Source: Triplophysa rosa
Taxonomy: Eukaryota > Chordata > Actinopteri > Cypriniformes > Nemacheilidae
Length of the DNA: 64,000 nucleotides
Reading direction: 5' to 3'
NCBI RefSeq assembly: GCF_024868665.1
Contig: NC_079895.1
Coordinates: 25,692,554-25,756,553 of the forward strand
Positions 52,780 to 64,000 of this stretch are shown here, piece by piece (positions within the stretch are counted from its first letter, which is position 1; every line of letters begins with the position of its first letter). The notes below the pieces were generated by a model, which saw nothing but the letters and a program-made list of their open reading frames with translations, was not told the DNA's origin and made no database searches. A program made the position numbers and the translations under genes.

Positions 52780-54410
52780 GTCATGACGCTGGTTCACTGC
52801 TCTCATACACATCCAAACACGCAAAACCTCCTTTGCTTCTTAGCTCAGCTACAATGTTGCCTTTTTTCTTGGTTTGAATGTAAGAGAGGTTCAAGGTGAG
52901 GTTGTGGTGGAAGTCTCTATCGTAAGTGTGTGTAATATTTCTGTGTCGACTGTTGGGCATGAATAGGGACGATTCTCAGCTGAAGGTCATATCCGCAAGG
53001 ACAGTCTAAAAAAACTCCTAAGGAAAGCCAAGAGCCACTGATAGAAAGACTTCGAGAAGTTCAACAGCCTTGTGTAAGCAAGCCTAGACTTTTGAGTCCT
53101 GCAAAACATTGACCCGCAAGAGTCCAGCCTTCAGCGTATGATTTTTGAGGTGGTCTTTTGAGTCATGCAAGTTTCCAGGTTTTCTTACTAACCGTGAGAA
53201 CGAGGGATTTGAATAGTAGCGTTTTCTTCTCACCCGGAACATTTCTGAAACCCCTTAGAAGCCTATTTTAGGCATATGATCAAGAGACATAGTTGAGTTC
53301 ATCGCATCACTTTTAGGATCTCCAGGACCGAGATGATTTGCAGATGTTGTGGAAGCCTGGTTGAGGTATCGACATGAATGAGGAGGTTTAACTGTGGTTT
53401 TACCCAGTCGAAGGGAAGACATCTGCTCGCAAAACCCAGTCGGTCATCATCAATGGATATATAGATACATCCTGGCAGCCCGTGCCCCTGGGGCCAACAA
53501 AGAGAGGAGAGGAAATAATGGAGGAAGAGGAGAGATGGAGCGCTACACACACACACACACAGTGAATAGCACCATAAATCCTTGGTCTTCTACGCCACAT
53601 CTAGTTGTAGTGGGTGTTTTTCCCCCTTCTAGAGAAAAGCACATACGTTACGTGGCTGAGTGAACAGCAATCCATTCACAAGCACGACACTCAGCAAACT
53701 GAAGAGGTTTTTATACCCTCATGGTGATTCACGGTTAGATTAACCTCCTAACACACCGTCTGGTTTGCTGTGTCCTTGCTCCCAGAGTGCCCCTTGAGTT
53801 AGACCAAAACATATGATCATTTACACCAGAAAAACTGGCCCATTGCTCCCATCCACACATATTAGGTTTGGCATGTTGACTTGGTTGCTCTTGGTGTAAA
53901 GAGGTATTTTACAGTCCTGTTTCCCATGTACATACTGTGTACTTATTATAGTAAATGTTATAACTGGGTAATAACTAGAACCCACCCCTAAACCTAACCT
54001 TATCACATGTAGTTACTTTAAATTATCCAGTACTTTGTACACAGATACATGTTCTGTAAAATAAAGTGTGACCCACAAACTGTCCTAAAATAAAAAAGAT
54101 GGATTTGAAAAACAAGTCCGATTCGTGCGTAATGTGAACAAAGCCCAAGAGTTCTTCTATGAGCAGAAGCTGGTGAGATCATTTACAGTTAAGCCATGAG
54201 GACTGATTTCCACTCTTGTGTGAGTGATACTACTCAACATTCTGGCTCATCTGTCTCTCTCTGTCACGACACACAATGTAGATTCTCCATAATACGCTGC
54301 TTCATCATGTCCTCACGTCTCAAACATATGCTAGTGCATTTATAATGCAATATTGAATTATTATAATTGTCATGTATTTTCACCCAGGGCAATAACTTCC
54401 ATAAACATTA

Positions 54411-54876
54411 CAGCGATAGTTCACCCAAAAATGAAAGTCTGTCATCGTTTATTCACCCTCATGTAATTACATACCTGTATAAATTACTTTGTTCTGATGA
54501 ACACAGAGGAAGATATTTGGAGGAATGTTAGTAATTTTCAGTTCTGGGACATCATTGACCACCATAGTAGAAAAAAATAAATGGCAGTCAAAGGTGCCCC
54601 AGAACTGTTTGTTTTCCTAAATTCTTCTAAATATCTCATTTTGTGTTCAACAGAACAAAAAATATGATATATTGTAAAATATTAGATATAAATTAGCCAT
54701 TTTTTCCCTACTATGGTAATGAATGATGTCCCAGTACAGAAAATTGCTAACATTCTTACAAATATGTTTCTTTGTGCTTAACGGAACAAAGACATTCATA
54801 CAGGTTTGAAACAACCTGTGGGTGAGTAAATGATGACAGATTTTTCATTTCTTTGGGGGGTGAACTAGCCCTTTAA
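54411..54876. repeat. TTCACCC element (copy 7)
   Basis: From CGATAGTTCACCCAAAAATG to GGTGAACTAGCCCTTTAA, about 466 bp, full length with internal ACCACCATAGTAG and ACTATGGTAATGAATGATG blocks. Confidence 0.85.
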
Positions 54877-55067
54877 GGGAGTCCACCAATAGTTTGTTGA
54901 CATGGCTTTGTTGTGCATTCTTTAAACAGCCATGAATTAGATGTAATAGTCACAATACATGTAGAAATGCTGATTAAATTAAAATTTGGAATGGTCTCTT
55001 AATTTGTATCTGTATAAATAAAATAATATATATACATATTATAATATATTTATATGTTAGTATTTAG

Positions 55068-55072
<5 letters not shown>

Positions 55073-55138
<66 letters not shown>

Positions 55139-55139
55139 G
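55073..55139. repeat. AC dinucleotide microsatellite
   Basis: CA tract with a few CG units, followed at once by the GGGGACC repeat. Confidence 0.97.
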
Positions 55140-55145
55140 CTTTGG

Positions 55146-55405
55146 TTGACTATCCCCGTGGGGACAGTCCATAGGCGTAATGTTTTTATACTGTACAAAC
55201 TGTATATTCTATCCCCTATCCCTAACCCTATCCCTAAACCTAAAGATCATAGAACACTTTTTGCATTTTTAGATTTGTAAAAAATATTGTTCTGTACAAT
55301 TTATTAGCTTTTTTGCCCCTGGGGACCTCAATTTTGGTCCCCACGGTGACACGAGTCCCCATGTGTTGGTGTGTATTCAGGTTTAGGTCCCCACCGGGAT
55401 ATACA
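55146..55405. repeat. GGGGAC repeat bounded by CCCCGTGGGGAC and GTCCCCAC
   Basis: Left CTATCCCCGTGGGGACAGTC and right TAGGTCCCCACCGGGATA are loosely inverted. The middle has CCCTATCCCTAACCCTATCC telomere-like text. Likely an old element next to an AC tract. Family unassigned. Confidence 0.5.
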
Positions 55406-55434
55406 AACATGAACACACACGCACGCACACACAG

Positions 55435-55467
<33 letters not shown>

Positions 55468-56525
55468 GAATATAAATGGTTCTTCATGCAATCATGTGTT
55501 AATCAGACAGGGCTGGAAACAACTGATACAAAACCAGATTCTGAATCAGACTGATTGCACTCACAGCGAGAGAAGCACACAGGAAAGAGCCTTGGCGTCC
55601 TGCCAATGTGTGTGCGTGTGCAAGTGTACTCTGTATCCCCCCCAAGACCCCACCACCACCATGCTGTCTGTGCTCTACTTATGGGTTCCAGTATGAAGTA
55701 GAACAATAGAGCTCGATGCCCCAGTATCATCACAAACACAATACACACATTGTCCGACCGTCACATTGCTGTCGTTTCTTGTGCTTTGGTTTTGTCCAGT
55801 TTTCACTTTGCTTTCTTTGTTTACCTCGACACATCACACACATTATGTATCTAAATGAGGGCCATATCATAGACTGATCGATTTTTAAAGCGCATTAGCA
55901 ATATGACGAAGAGCATCATTCGATTGCTAATAAGGATTTTCCCAAAAGGGAGGTTTTGCCAGGTTTTGTCCCTTAACTTGAGCTAAGCACTGGAGTGTGG
56001 CAGATGGTTAATTGGCCGGTTAGAGGCACTGGTGTTATAAAGCAAGTGAGAGGAGCTTTGAGTGGATTATAGAGTCATGATATGACGTTGAGGGATAGCA
56101 CAAGAGAGAGAAAGAGAGAAAGGGTTTGGAGAGAGGGATCCCCCATTTCCGTTCGCTTAGCAGTGTGTTCTTGTGCAAAGTTAGCGTGGACAGACACTTA
56201 GCACTGCAGGCTAATGGAGTCAGATCTCATTAGATGATCCTCTCCTGTGAATGAAGCTTTTAGACACATTGACTGAAGTATTCCCTGGAGACCCCTGTGG
56301 CTGCATCTGTGCTCCGCTGATAAAGATGCCGCTCCGCTCGCTTGCTAATTCTGTTTATTCTTAACACACAAAAGCATAGATTGTGTCTAAAATAAACTAT
56401 ATTATAACTGTCTAATTTGCATGATTTCATACTTATATAAATCCTTTTACAAAATACTCCTTCATATGCTAAAGGTCATTGAATGGTTCTTTCTCGTAAG
56501 AAAGAACATACACAGATGGCATCTC

Positions 56526-57606
56526 TTTAAAGACCCAGTGAAATAAAAAATGAATATTGTAATCAATCAATCAAATTCTGAAAATGTACTTCTCCCTGTA
56601 ATGAATATCCATCTTAAATGATGTATGTTAGGCGGCTTGGGCGGAGCCCCTTTCCCGTGAACTGGAAGTTGCGATTGTTTTCCAAGTGAAATGGAATTTC
56701 TAATGAAAAGAATAGTGGGCGTGGCTTTCGTCTTTCTCTGCAATTTGATTGGATGTATAAAAACATTGCATTTTGAAATGGAACTGGCAGCAGACTGACA
56801 GTTAAAGGGGATTTAACATTAAAGGGGTGCTGCAACGGTGTGTCATGCATTCTGACTTCTTTACAATGTTAAACGTGCTGTCTTCTCATGCTTAACATGG
56901 TCAACTTGTCAAAAAAACGAGTTGGGCGTATTACGTAGTATTTCTGTGCTCGATACACTTCCCCCAGCAATCGTACAGTTTTTTTCGAAAATATAAAACT
57001 GTTTCGTAACAATTTTTCCTAGTCCATATTGGACAATTCTCCCGGAAAAGCATGCGGCACGCCCATGCGGCAGCAAGGAGAGCAGGTGAAGGAGCATGTG
57101 CAAACGTCACTTTGACTTTCACACGTGTGCAGGAGAGAGAGAGCATACGTTCGCGAAGTTCAGGTGTTTGTTTGTTCACTGCATTTGGGTGATGAATGTT
57201 ATATAAACGGTGGATATAACGCTGGATTTGGAGATAGTTTGAAACTGATATATGGAGCCGCTTGCAGTATTCGACCAATCACTACGCACTGGTTAACTGG
57301 CCAATCATAGCACACCCTGCTTTTCAGAGCGATGAGCTTTGTAAAAAATCTGCACGTTTCAGTGAGGCGGGGCAAGGAGGAGATACAAACATGCACGGTG
57401 TGTGGAAAATACAGCGTTTTTGAACCTTAAATCGTGTTTACACATTGCATTACATCTCATCGTCATATAACCCCTTTAACTAAAGATTAGGAGGGCACAT
57501 GAATTTTAAAAAGAGAACGACCCATATTGATAAGCTATTTACAATAAACGCTGCAATATTTCATGGAAAAATAGGCATTGTCATTTTTAATTTCACTGGG
57601 ACTTTA
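56526..57606. mobile_element. Composite: TTTAAAG.CCCAGTG element enclosing a TTAAAGGGGT element
   Basis: Outer ends TTTAAAGACCCAGTGAAAT and TTTCACTGGGACTTTAA are inverted and resemble 8879-9293. Inside, 56819-57479 has TTAAAGGGGTGC and CCCCTTTAA ends and is related to the 36871/38942 elements (shares ACTACGCACTGGTTAACTGG). The outer element is also rearranged, so the order of events is not certain. Confidence 0.7.
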
Positions 57607-58810
57607 ATATTTTAATTGTTTCTCCTTGATAGCGATGAGATTAATTTGAGAGCCAATGGAAACATCTGTTTAGGCCTCCTGCAATATTTCTCCTAAGATA
57701 AAGAGGCAGATATCTTGCGTCTTTGGACAAGAAGTGATATCTGTCGTGCGAAGATTTGTACTTAAGTTTTCCTTTGGTTGTTCCTTTAAGTCTTGACTTA
57801 CAATTGACATGCAAAACATATTGAGTTCATACAGTAGGTCTCCACTTTTAAAAGTAAACTTTGGTATCTTTGCAAATCTAGACACACAAATCTCTTCGCA
57901 AATCTCAGAAGGAGCGCACATTGTGATTTTTGTTAGGGGTTTCTGTGTGTGCCAGGGACGCTCGGCGCTTTTAGAAAGCGGAAATGAAAGCGTCTAATGA
58001 AAGAGTTCCAGTGGAAAGAACATGATTCTTTCTTTATTGTTTTCCATGAGTGGGGGGTAGTGTGAACTAACCTCACCTACGCAGGGCCACAGGCTCCACG
58101 AGGACACATGCAGGGAAGCAGAGAGTTCTCATACATATTTAATATACTGAAAACGCGCGAGAGAGACAAAAGCTAAGCAACTCTTGTTTAGTCAGTCATT
58201 GGTGGGGTTTGCAGAAACCAGCAGCACTGTTATTGCCCATGCTTCATTTTAAATTAAGTAATAACTCGGTCTATTAAGTGATCAATCTTGCTATTTCCAC
58301 AACAAAATCGGAGCCGTACAGTATCTCTATTTTTGACTTGAGCCAGTAGGCAACCACCTGTTGTACCAACCACCCACCTGAAGCAACCTTATACTGTATC
58401 ATATCAACCCCAATGCCCTGATAACTACCCGCTACACCCATAGCATCACGGCACTGGCATGAACTACTCACAAGAACAACAACACTGTAAGGTTGCAGAT
58501 GGTAGCTTTGGAAATGCTGCATCCATCCTGCAGCGTAATGCAGACAAGCTGTGTTCTTTCAGGTAATGTGTTGTAGAGGTGAAACTGTGCTCTGCTCCGA
58601 AAGTACAGCACTGCAGGACATCATACCGCTGTGTTCAGCACTCACACATAGCCTACACACTCGGATGAAAGTGTGGGGTAAGCTGCCAACTAACGCAGAC
58701 TGAGCATTTAGTGCAAGAAGAGCTGCTTGGCTAATGCATTTAGAGCGCTGTATTTCACTGAAAGAGAGAGAGAGATTGATGGCTGTTTGTGTGTGTGGAA
58801 CTCCTCCATT

Positions 58811-59110
58811 TGTGACCCTGGACCACAAAACCGTTCATAAGTAGCACATGTGTATTTGTTGCAATAGCCAACAATACATTGTATGGGTGAAAATGATCAA
58901 TCTTTCTTTTATGTCAAACAATCATTAGGATATTAAGATAATGTTCCATGAAATTGTTTTGTAAATTTTCTACCGTAAATATATCAAAACTTTATTTTTG
59001 GGAGTGGATGCAGCAAAACCATGAACAAAAATGACCAGAAACACCCCTACAAACATCACTCGCTGCTGGCGCTCTTTGAGAATTATCCACTCAAGTTTGG
59101 TTCATCTACT
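58811..59110. repeat. TGTGACCCTGGACC element (partial copy)
   Basis: Starts TGTGACCCTGGACCACAAAA and follows the 12115 copy (GCAATAGCCAACAATACATT, GGAGTGGATGCAGCAAAACC) before diverging. The right end is lost. Confidence 0.8.
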
Positions 59111-59257
59111 CTCCACAACGGCATACAATACTTTACAAATACAAATACAAAACATTAAGCATGCTTTTATGACAGCAGAAACCTGTGCAAGCATCTTTCT
59201 GACACCCCTGGAAGTTTCCCGTTCACTTGCATGGGAATGATGAAAACTGAAACTGTA

Positions 59258-59596
59258 AATCTGTCATCATTTACTCACCTTTGAGTTGTTACAAATCTGT
59301 ATAAATGTATTTGTTCTGATGAACACAGAGAAAGATATTTGGAAGAATGCTTGTAACCAAACAGATCTTGCCCCCCATTGACTCCCATAGTGGGAAAAAT
59401 TACTTTATCATTTTTTTTCTGTTGAACACAAATGAAGACATTTTGAAGAATGTAGGACAGCAGTTCTGGGGCACTTTTGACTACCATTGTATTTTTTCCT
59501 ACTATGGGAGTCAATGGGGGGCAAAATCTGTCTGGATATAAGCATTCTTCCAAATATCTTTCTCTGTGTTGATCAGAACAAATACATTCATACATA
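59258..59596. repeat. TTCACCC element (copy 8, ends eroded)
   Basis: Contains CTGTCATCATTTACTCACCT, AACACAGAGAAAGATATTTG and CTACTATGGGAGTCAATGGG, very close to the 44905 copy, but lacks both termini. Confidence 0.75.
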
Positions 59597-60415
59597 AATT
59601 GATACCATCATTGACTTATGGCGAGCCAAACGTAGATGTTTATTAGAAACGTATGTGTGTGTTATTGCTGGTTTGCTACAAGTACTCTTGGTGGGCCAGA
59701 TTAGCCATGTTATTTATCAGCGAAATTCCTGAAGCTGGTTGACCAAGGGCTCGACCGTTAAATTTGATGGTCTAACTAGTTAGGATTCCAAAGAGACACC
59801 AGCCTACCGGCATCCTCAGCATCCAAAACACAACATATGCTGCAGATCACCAATGCTGCTCTTTCAAAAGGGGAAATTGGTGACTGTTGGCTGTAGTGGA
59901 ATGCGTACGTTTTGCTTGCGCAACCTTTTTGTGTGTTGAGTTAGCGTGTTTGTGTAAAGTTTGTGTTGAGTTAGCGTGTTCATCCAAAGCGTCTGATTGG
60001 ATGATGAAATGACGCATCATAAAAAAGGGGAAAGCTGAGGTGGATAAAAGATGAACTTATGAGCGTTTGTGGACAACTATTCCTTGGCACTGTTCATCAT
60101 CGCATTAACATAAACAGCCAGTGTTTACAAAAAATCCCAGAAAACAGACAAAGTGCTCTGGCAGAAGTGGGTTTCCCATATTTCCTACAATTATGGTGTT
60201 TGAAGTTTACAGAACTTTATTTCCGTGGCGCCTTTCATGTCTGTTTAGTGATGGGCCTGTGCAATGTAAACCAGAGGATTCAATGTGACCTGGAGTCTGT
60301 AATGGACTGGATTGACCTGAAATTGTTCCCAGTCACTAGGTATCTCATAGTCTCAACTTCAGCAAACTTCAGCATAGTCAGCAAACATGTTGATCGAATG
60401 AGCATATTGCACCGA

Positions 60416-60600
60416 GTGGCAACCGTCCGGTCTCTCTCGTGAAACCAACACGGACGTGACTTAAACTGCAATTCATTGAATGGCCACTAGAGACTGGCTC
60501 CAAAACAGATCAGAATCTCATCGAGCCCCATGTTACTTTACAGCAGAAAAAAAACATGTTTACAGCCCGGTACAAAAACGATTTAGGTCTATATAGCTTA
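60416..60600. repeat. Repeat shared with 29283-29471
   Basis: Both contain GTCTCTC.GTGAAACCAACACGG, TTAAACTGCAATTCATTGA and AGAGACTGGCTCC, then GAGCCCCATGTTA and TCTATATAGCT, in the same orientation. Unclassified dispersed repeat. Confidence 0.8.
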
Positions 60601-62221
60601 TTTTGCCCTTCATGACAACTGTGAGGGGGTGAATTTTTTAAAAACTCATCCGTTTAATTTATATTAAACCTTCTGGACAATTAAGGGCGTGGCCACTTTA
60701 GTGACAGCTGGATTGATGTTGCTGTCTCTACAGTCTATGGTCACTACTAGCCTCAGCTCCACCCACGTCCCGCCTCTTTGCCCATTTCCATTATCCGGGA
60801 TTGACGCACTGCCAAGATGGCGATGACCAGCTCCGCCCACTTTAGGCTTCAAAATTGCTCTTCTCAAACCTATGGGTGACGTCACGTCCATTTTTTAAAT
60901 AGTCTATGTATTCCACACAGAAATGGCAACGGCTTTCTCAAACTGGCTTTTGCGCAACTTCCAGGAGTATGCAAGTTAAATGTCATGTAATAGTAAACTG
61001 TTGTCATGTCACATGTATGTCCAACCTGATCTCTCAGGAAGTCTTAACTATTTTACGAGGTGCCCTATTTGTATGATTTCATACGTTGTGAATCGTACAA
61101 AAACGCACGATTACTAGAAAAAAAAGCAATCCTGAAGCCTCGCCCCTCACCCTTACGTCACTGGCGCGATAGCAAATCGTACAAAAATGTTCGAATGAGG
61201 AAGTACGAATTTATACTAATTTAGTAAAATAGTTATGTTTTTGCCGTGAGATTGTGTTGGTGTGTCATGCAGTCTTACATACAACTCCACCAGATTAAAA
61301 GCAATTTCCGAGCAAAAAAAACGTGCCTCTGGGTACATCTCAGTGCTTCAGAGTCATTTAACAAATCTTGCAGGTATTGTTATTTTTACCCACGTTTTTG
61401 AGCAAGTGGAATGACGTCCAGAGTGGGTTGTAAATCTCTCCCCCCTCTCCCAGGGTGTTATTAACCGCTGAAATGTGTTTGAGGTGGTTTCTAATGATAT
61501 CACTCTCCTCTTGTTTGTCCAACGAGCGTCCTGAGCTCCCCTCGACAAGCTTTGCTAAAACCCTCGTATATTTCTGCTTTCTGTGAACATCTGGAAAAGC
61601 TATCGCCTCTTGTTGAAAAGTCCTGAGGGGGATATACTGTATGTCTTACAGATAAGTAACGTGCAGCTGATTTACTACCATCAAACAAGTGTGTGTTTGT
61701 AAGAGCAATGGAGAAGCTTGTGAGACGTGGTGTTTCACTGTCAGAGAATGAAAGAACAGGATCAGCAGCACTCGTGTGACTCGGGTGGAAAACGCTCTTG
61801 CTCGACTAAGAGCACTTTGGCTCACACTCACGTATAATCATCGAGGGTCTGATTTTGGACAGGGCGACTGGCACGGACCAGCTTTTACTTCATTTTCAGA
61901 TGTGTGAATTGTGTATTTTGGGAAATTGTACTTTTGTGGAACACAGCTGGTGTAATAATGAACAGACCGGGAGCATTGGCACGGTGACCGTATGCTGACT
62001 GCCAGTACGAACCAAGTGTTGCGTTTAAGAATGAAGAGAAAGACAAAGAAACTCTGAGAGCCAGCTTCATATAGTCCGTGTCAGTTTACATTGAGGGTTA
62101 GAATTGACAGACTCAGTTCCTTTACAAAAGTATACAATGGAAATCACAGTTTTTGCAGAAATAGTTATTGTCACAGTTGTAGAGTCGGTGCCAGCATAAC
62201 ATTGTTTTATTGTATTAAATG

Positions 62222-62681
62222 CAGTGTTGGGTAAGTTACTCTGAAAAAGTAATGAATTACTAGTTACTAATTACATATTCAATAGTGTAATTAGATTACT
62301 GTACAAATTACTCTCTCCAAAAAGTATTTAGTTACTTATTACTAATTACTTTATATCCTTCATCAACCTTGATTAGAATTGATTCAAGCATAGACATGAA
62401 ATGGCTCTTTTAATTATTTAAAATAATTAATAAATGACTTCATGAATTATTCTTATTAACTGACCAACGTATACAAATGTGAGAAGGATACATTAAAGCA
62501 TACATTTTAAAGTTAGACTTATCATTTTTGTGTCATTTCCACTATTTAGTTCAATTACATCAGAAGTAACTGTAATTAAATTTCAGAAAAAATAAGAGTA
62601 ATCCCTTACTTTACTTTTTCTAAGGAAAAGTCATTAAATGACAGTAACTAATTACTTAGTAACTAGTTACACCCAACACTG
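62222..62681 (+). mobile_element. hAT-like CAGTGTTGGG element (copy 3)
   Basis: 460 bp, ends CAGTGTTGGG and CCCAACACTG, perfect 8-bp duplication ATTAAATG (62214-62221, 62682-62689). It carries a short internal deletion (the ACACACATATATTACAC stretch of copy 2 is missing). Confidence 0.92.
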
Positions 62682-64000
62682 ATTAAATGTGATATTTACA
62701 TCATGTCGTTGTGGGTTCGGATCTGCCGTTAGCCAAACTTTTTCCCTATCACATATCAGATCCTAAAGGCATTTGTTTTCAATAGATGTATAATATATAT
62801 CAATATGACTCATTTGAGAGTCTTAACCTGATACATTTGCAGCGCCTTGAGCAGAGGATGAAAATCAACAAAACATATAAATCAATTGTTATGGCATATC
62901 ACAAAACTTTAAAACCTGAGAATAAACAGAGGTTCAGTTAAGGTGACGTGAAGTACGAATCGATTCAGCAGTGGAAGTGCATATATTTATAGTACACACA
63001 CAAACACATTGATTCATACGGGCTTCTGGGATACATTTAACAATGTACAGTGTCTGACATGTTGGAATTTGCATCTGATGTGAGAAAGCTTTGGATGTAG
63101 CTGCTCTCCAGGACATTTCAGACAGTTCACAGACACATGCATTTTGTTTAGCATGTGAAAATGTCTGTCTCTCTTACAGAGTTATTTAGGGGATGCATGT
63201 AATAAAGTATGTTTGTACAAGCGACGAATGGGTGAACTGTTCCTTTAATGAAGAAGTACCGGTTCGGTTGATAGGTATGCACACGTTTGTGTGTAGCATC
63301 ATTTAAAAGGGCTTTGACTTTAAACTTTGATCTAAGAGCCCAGAAATGCTGATAAGTAATAAGATGACACAGACAAAAATGCCATGTTTTATTTTAGTGG
63401 TCTGTGGTATTTGACTGCAGTTGCCCTACATTGTGTTGGCAGGCACTCGACCAATTGAAATTTTCCTCTTTTTTTTTACTACGAAAATGAATTTCTCAGC
63501 TTCGTTTTGTTTTAACAAGCGCCCCAGTGTGCTCTTTAACATTTGAGTGTTTTGTGTGCATGAAATATGTGTGTTCATTCTAAAACTGTATCGAGAAACA
63601 AATGTCACTAGCAATTAAAGCTCATTTTCTCATATGTGGCCGTCTCCGGGGCAACCGCACCACATGCTCATTGTGGATCTGAGCGCATGGAATGAGAAAG
63701 GCCATTGGACCGCAATTGACTAAACAGATCCCCACACAGATCCGCTGTACATGTTATTAGCAGAACTTAAAGATAAAGTTTGCTAATGGATTTTAAAGAC
63801 TAAATGAAATGGTTTGCAAGCAATTTTCTTTTTGAAGTTCTTTTCATTTTTTTATTTTATCCTGTAACCCTGTTTAAACATTTGCTATTGATAGGCTATG
63901 TAAGGGGTCTTGTTTTGACAAAAATTAGACCTCTTGGGTGATCAATAGTTTTGGTTTGCTTTTCAGGGAAAGAGTGTACATGTTAAATGTGTTTAAGGTG

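Larger units (their letters stand above)
50858..64000. other. kalrn first intron (continues past window end)
   Basis: No second exon recognised in 13.1 kb. It holds two CAGTGTTGGG elements (52285, 62222), TTCACCC elements (54411, 59258), AC tracts (53545, 55073), a GGGGACC repeat (55146-55405), a nested composite (56526-57606), a TGTGACCC fragment (58811) and a shared repeat (60416). Stretches 50860-52280, 52790-54400, 55450-56520, 57610-58800 and 60610-62220 show nothing I can name. Confidence 0.6.

Noticed and set aside
1..64000. CRISPR array, phage, operon or other prokaryote-type system
   Set aside because: All supported coding sequence is split by introns and belongs to vertebrate genes. 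No direct-repeat/spacer array, integrase or compact gene cluster is visible.

Overview
The window is vertebrate nuclear DNA, almost certainly from a teleost and probably a cypriniform fish (carp, goldfish or zebrafish type). The evidence is split genes with GT-AG introns, AT-rich non-coding sequence, and many copies of dispersed elements of the kind common in cyprinid introns (for example ends reading TTAAAGGGATAGTTCACCC and TGTGACCCTGGACCAC). There is no bacterial-type gene organisation.

Minus strand, about 46.0 kb down to position 407: the 5' half of myosin light chain kinase, long (smooth-muscle/non-muscle) form, mylk. I rebuilt 18 coding exons (35968 down to 407). Every splice phase is compatible, giving one reading frame of about 1164 residues: the N-terminal leader, Ig domains 1 to 7, and four DFRxxL actin-binding motifs. 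Ig8, FN3, the kinase domain, the calmodulin-binding segment and telokin must lie beyond position 1. A probable non-coding first exon ends at 45882, giving a first intron of about 9.9 kb. The second intron is 11.9 kb.

Plus strand, from about 50.6 kb: the first exon of kalirin (kalrn), with its donor at 50857. The rest of the window to 64000 is its first intron. The two genes are divergent with about 4.5 kb between them. As I recall, MYLK (minus) and KALRN (plus) have the same relative orientation in mammals. The kalrn exon shows a one-base reading-frame break in a CCCC run, either a sequence error or a real lesion.

The rest is introns and intergenic DNA full of non-autonomous transposons and SINEs. 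Several have intact target-site duplications: three copies of a CAGTGTTGGG element, a CAGGGGTTTTC element nested in an older repeat, a 422-bp element with roughly 100-bp terminal inverted repeats, and a TA-flanked 243-bp element. An expanded CTTT microsatellite contains an assembly gap. I found no novel multi-gene system. The points of interest are exon-level oddities and transposon structure.
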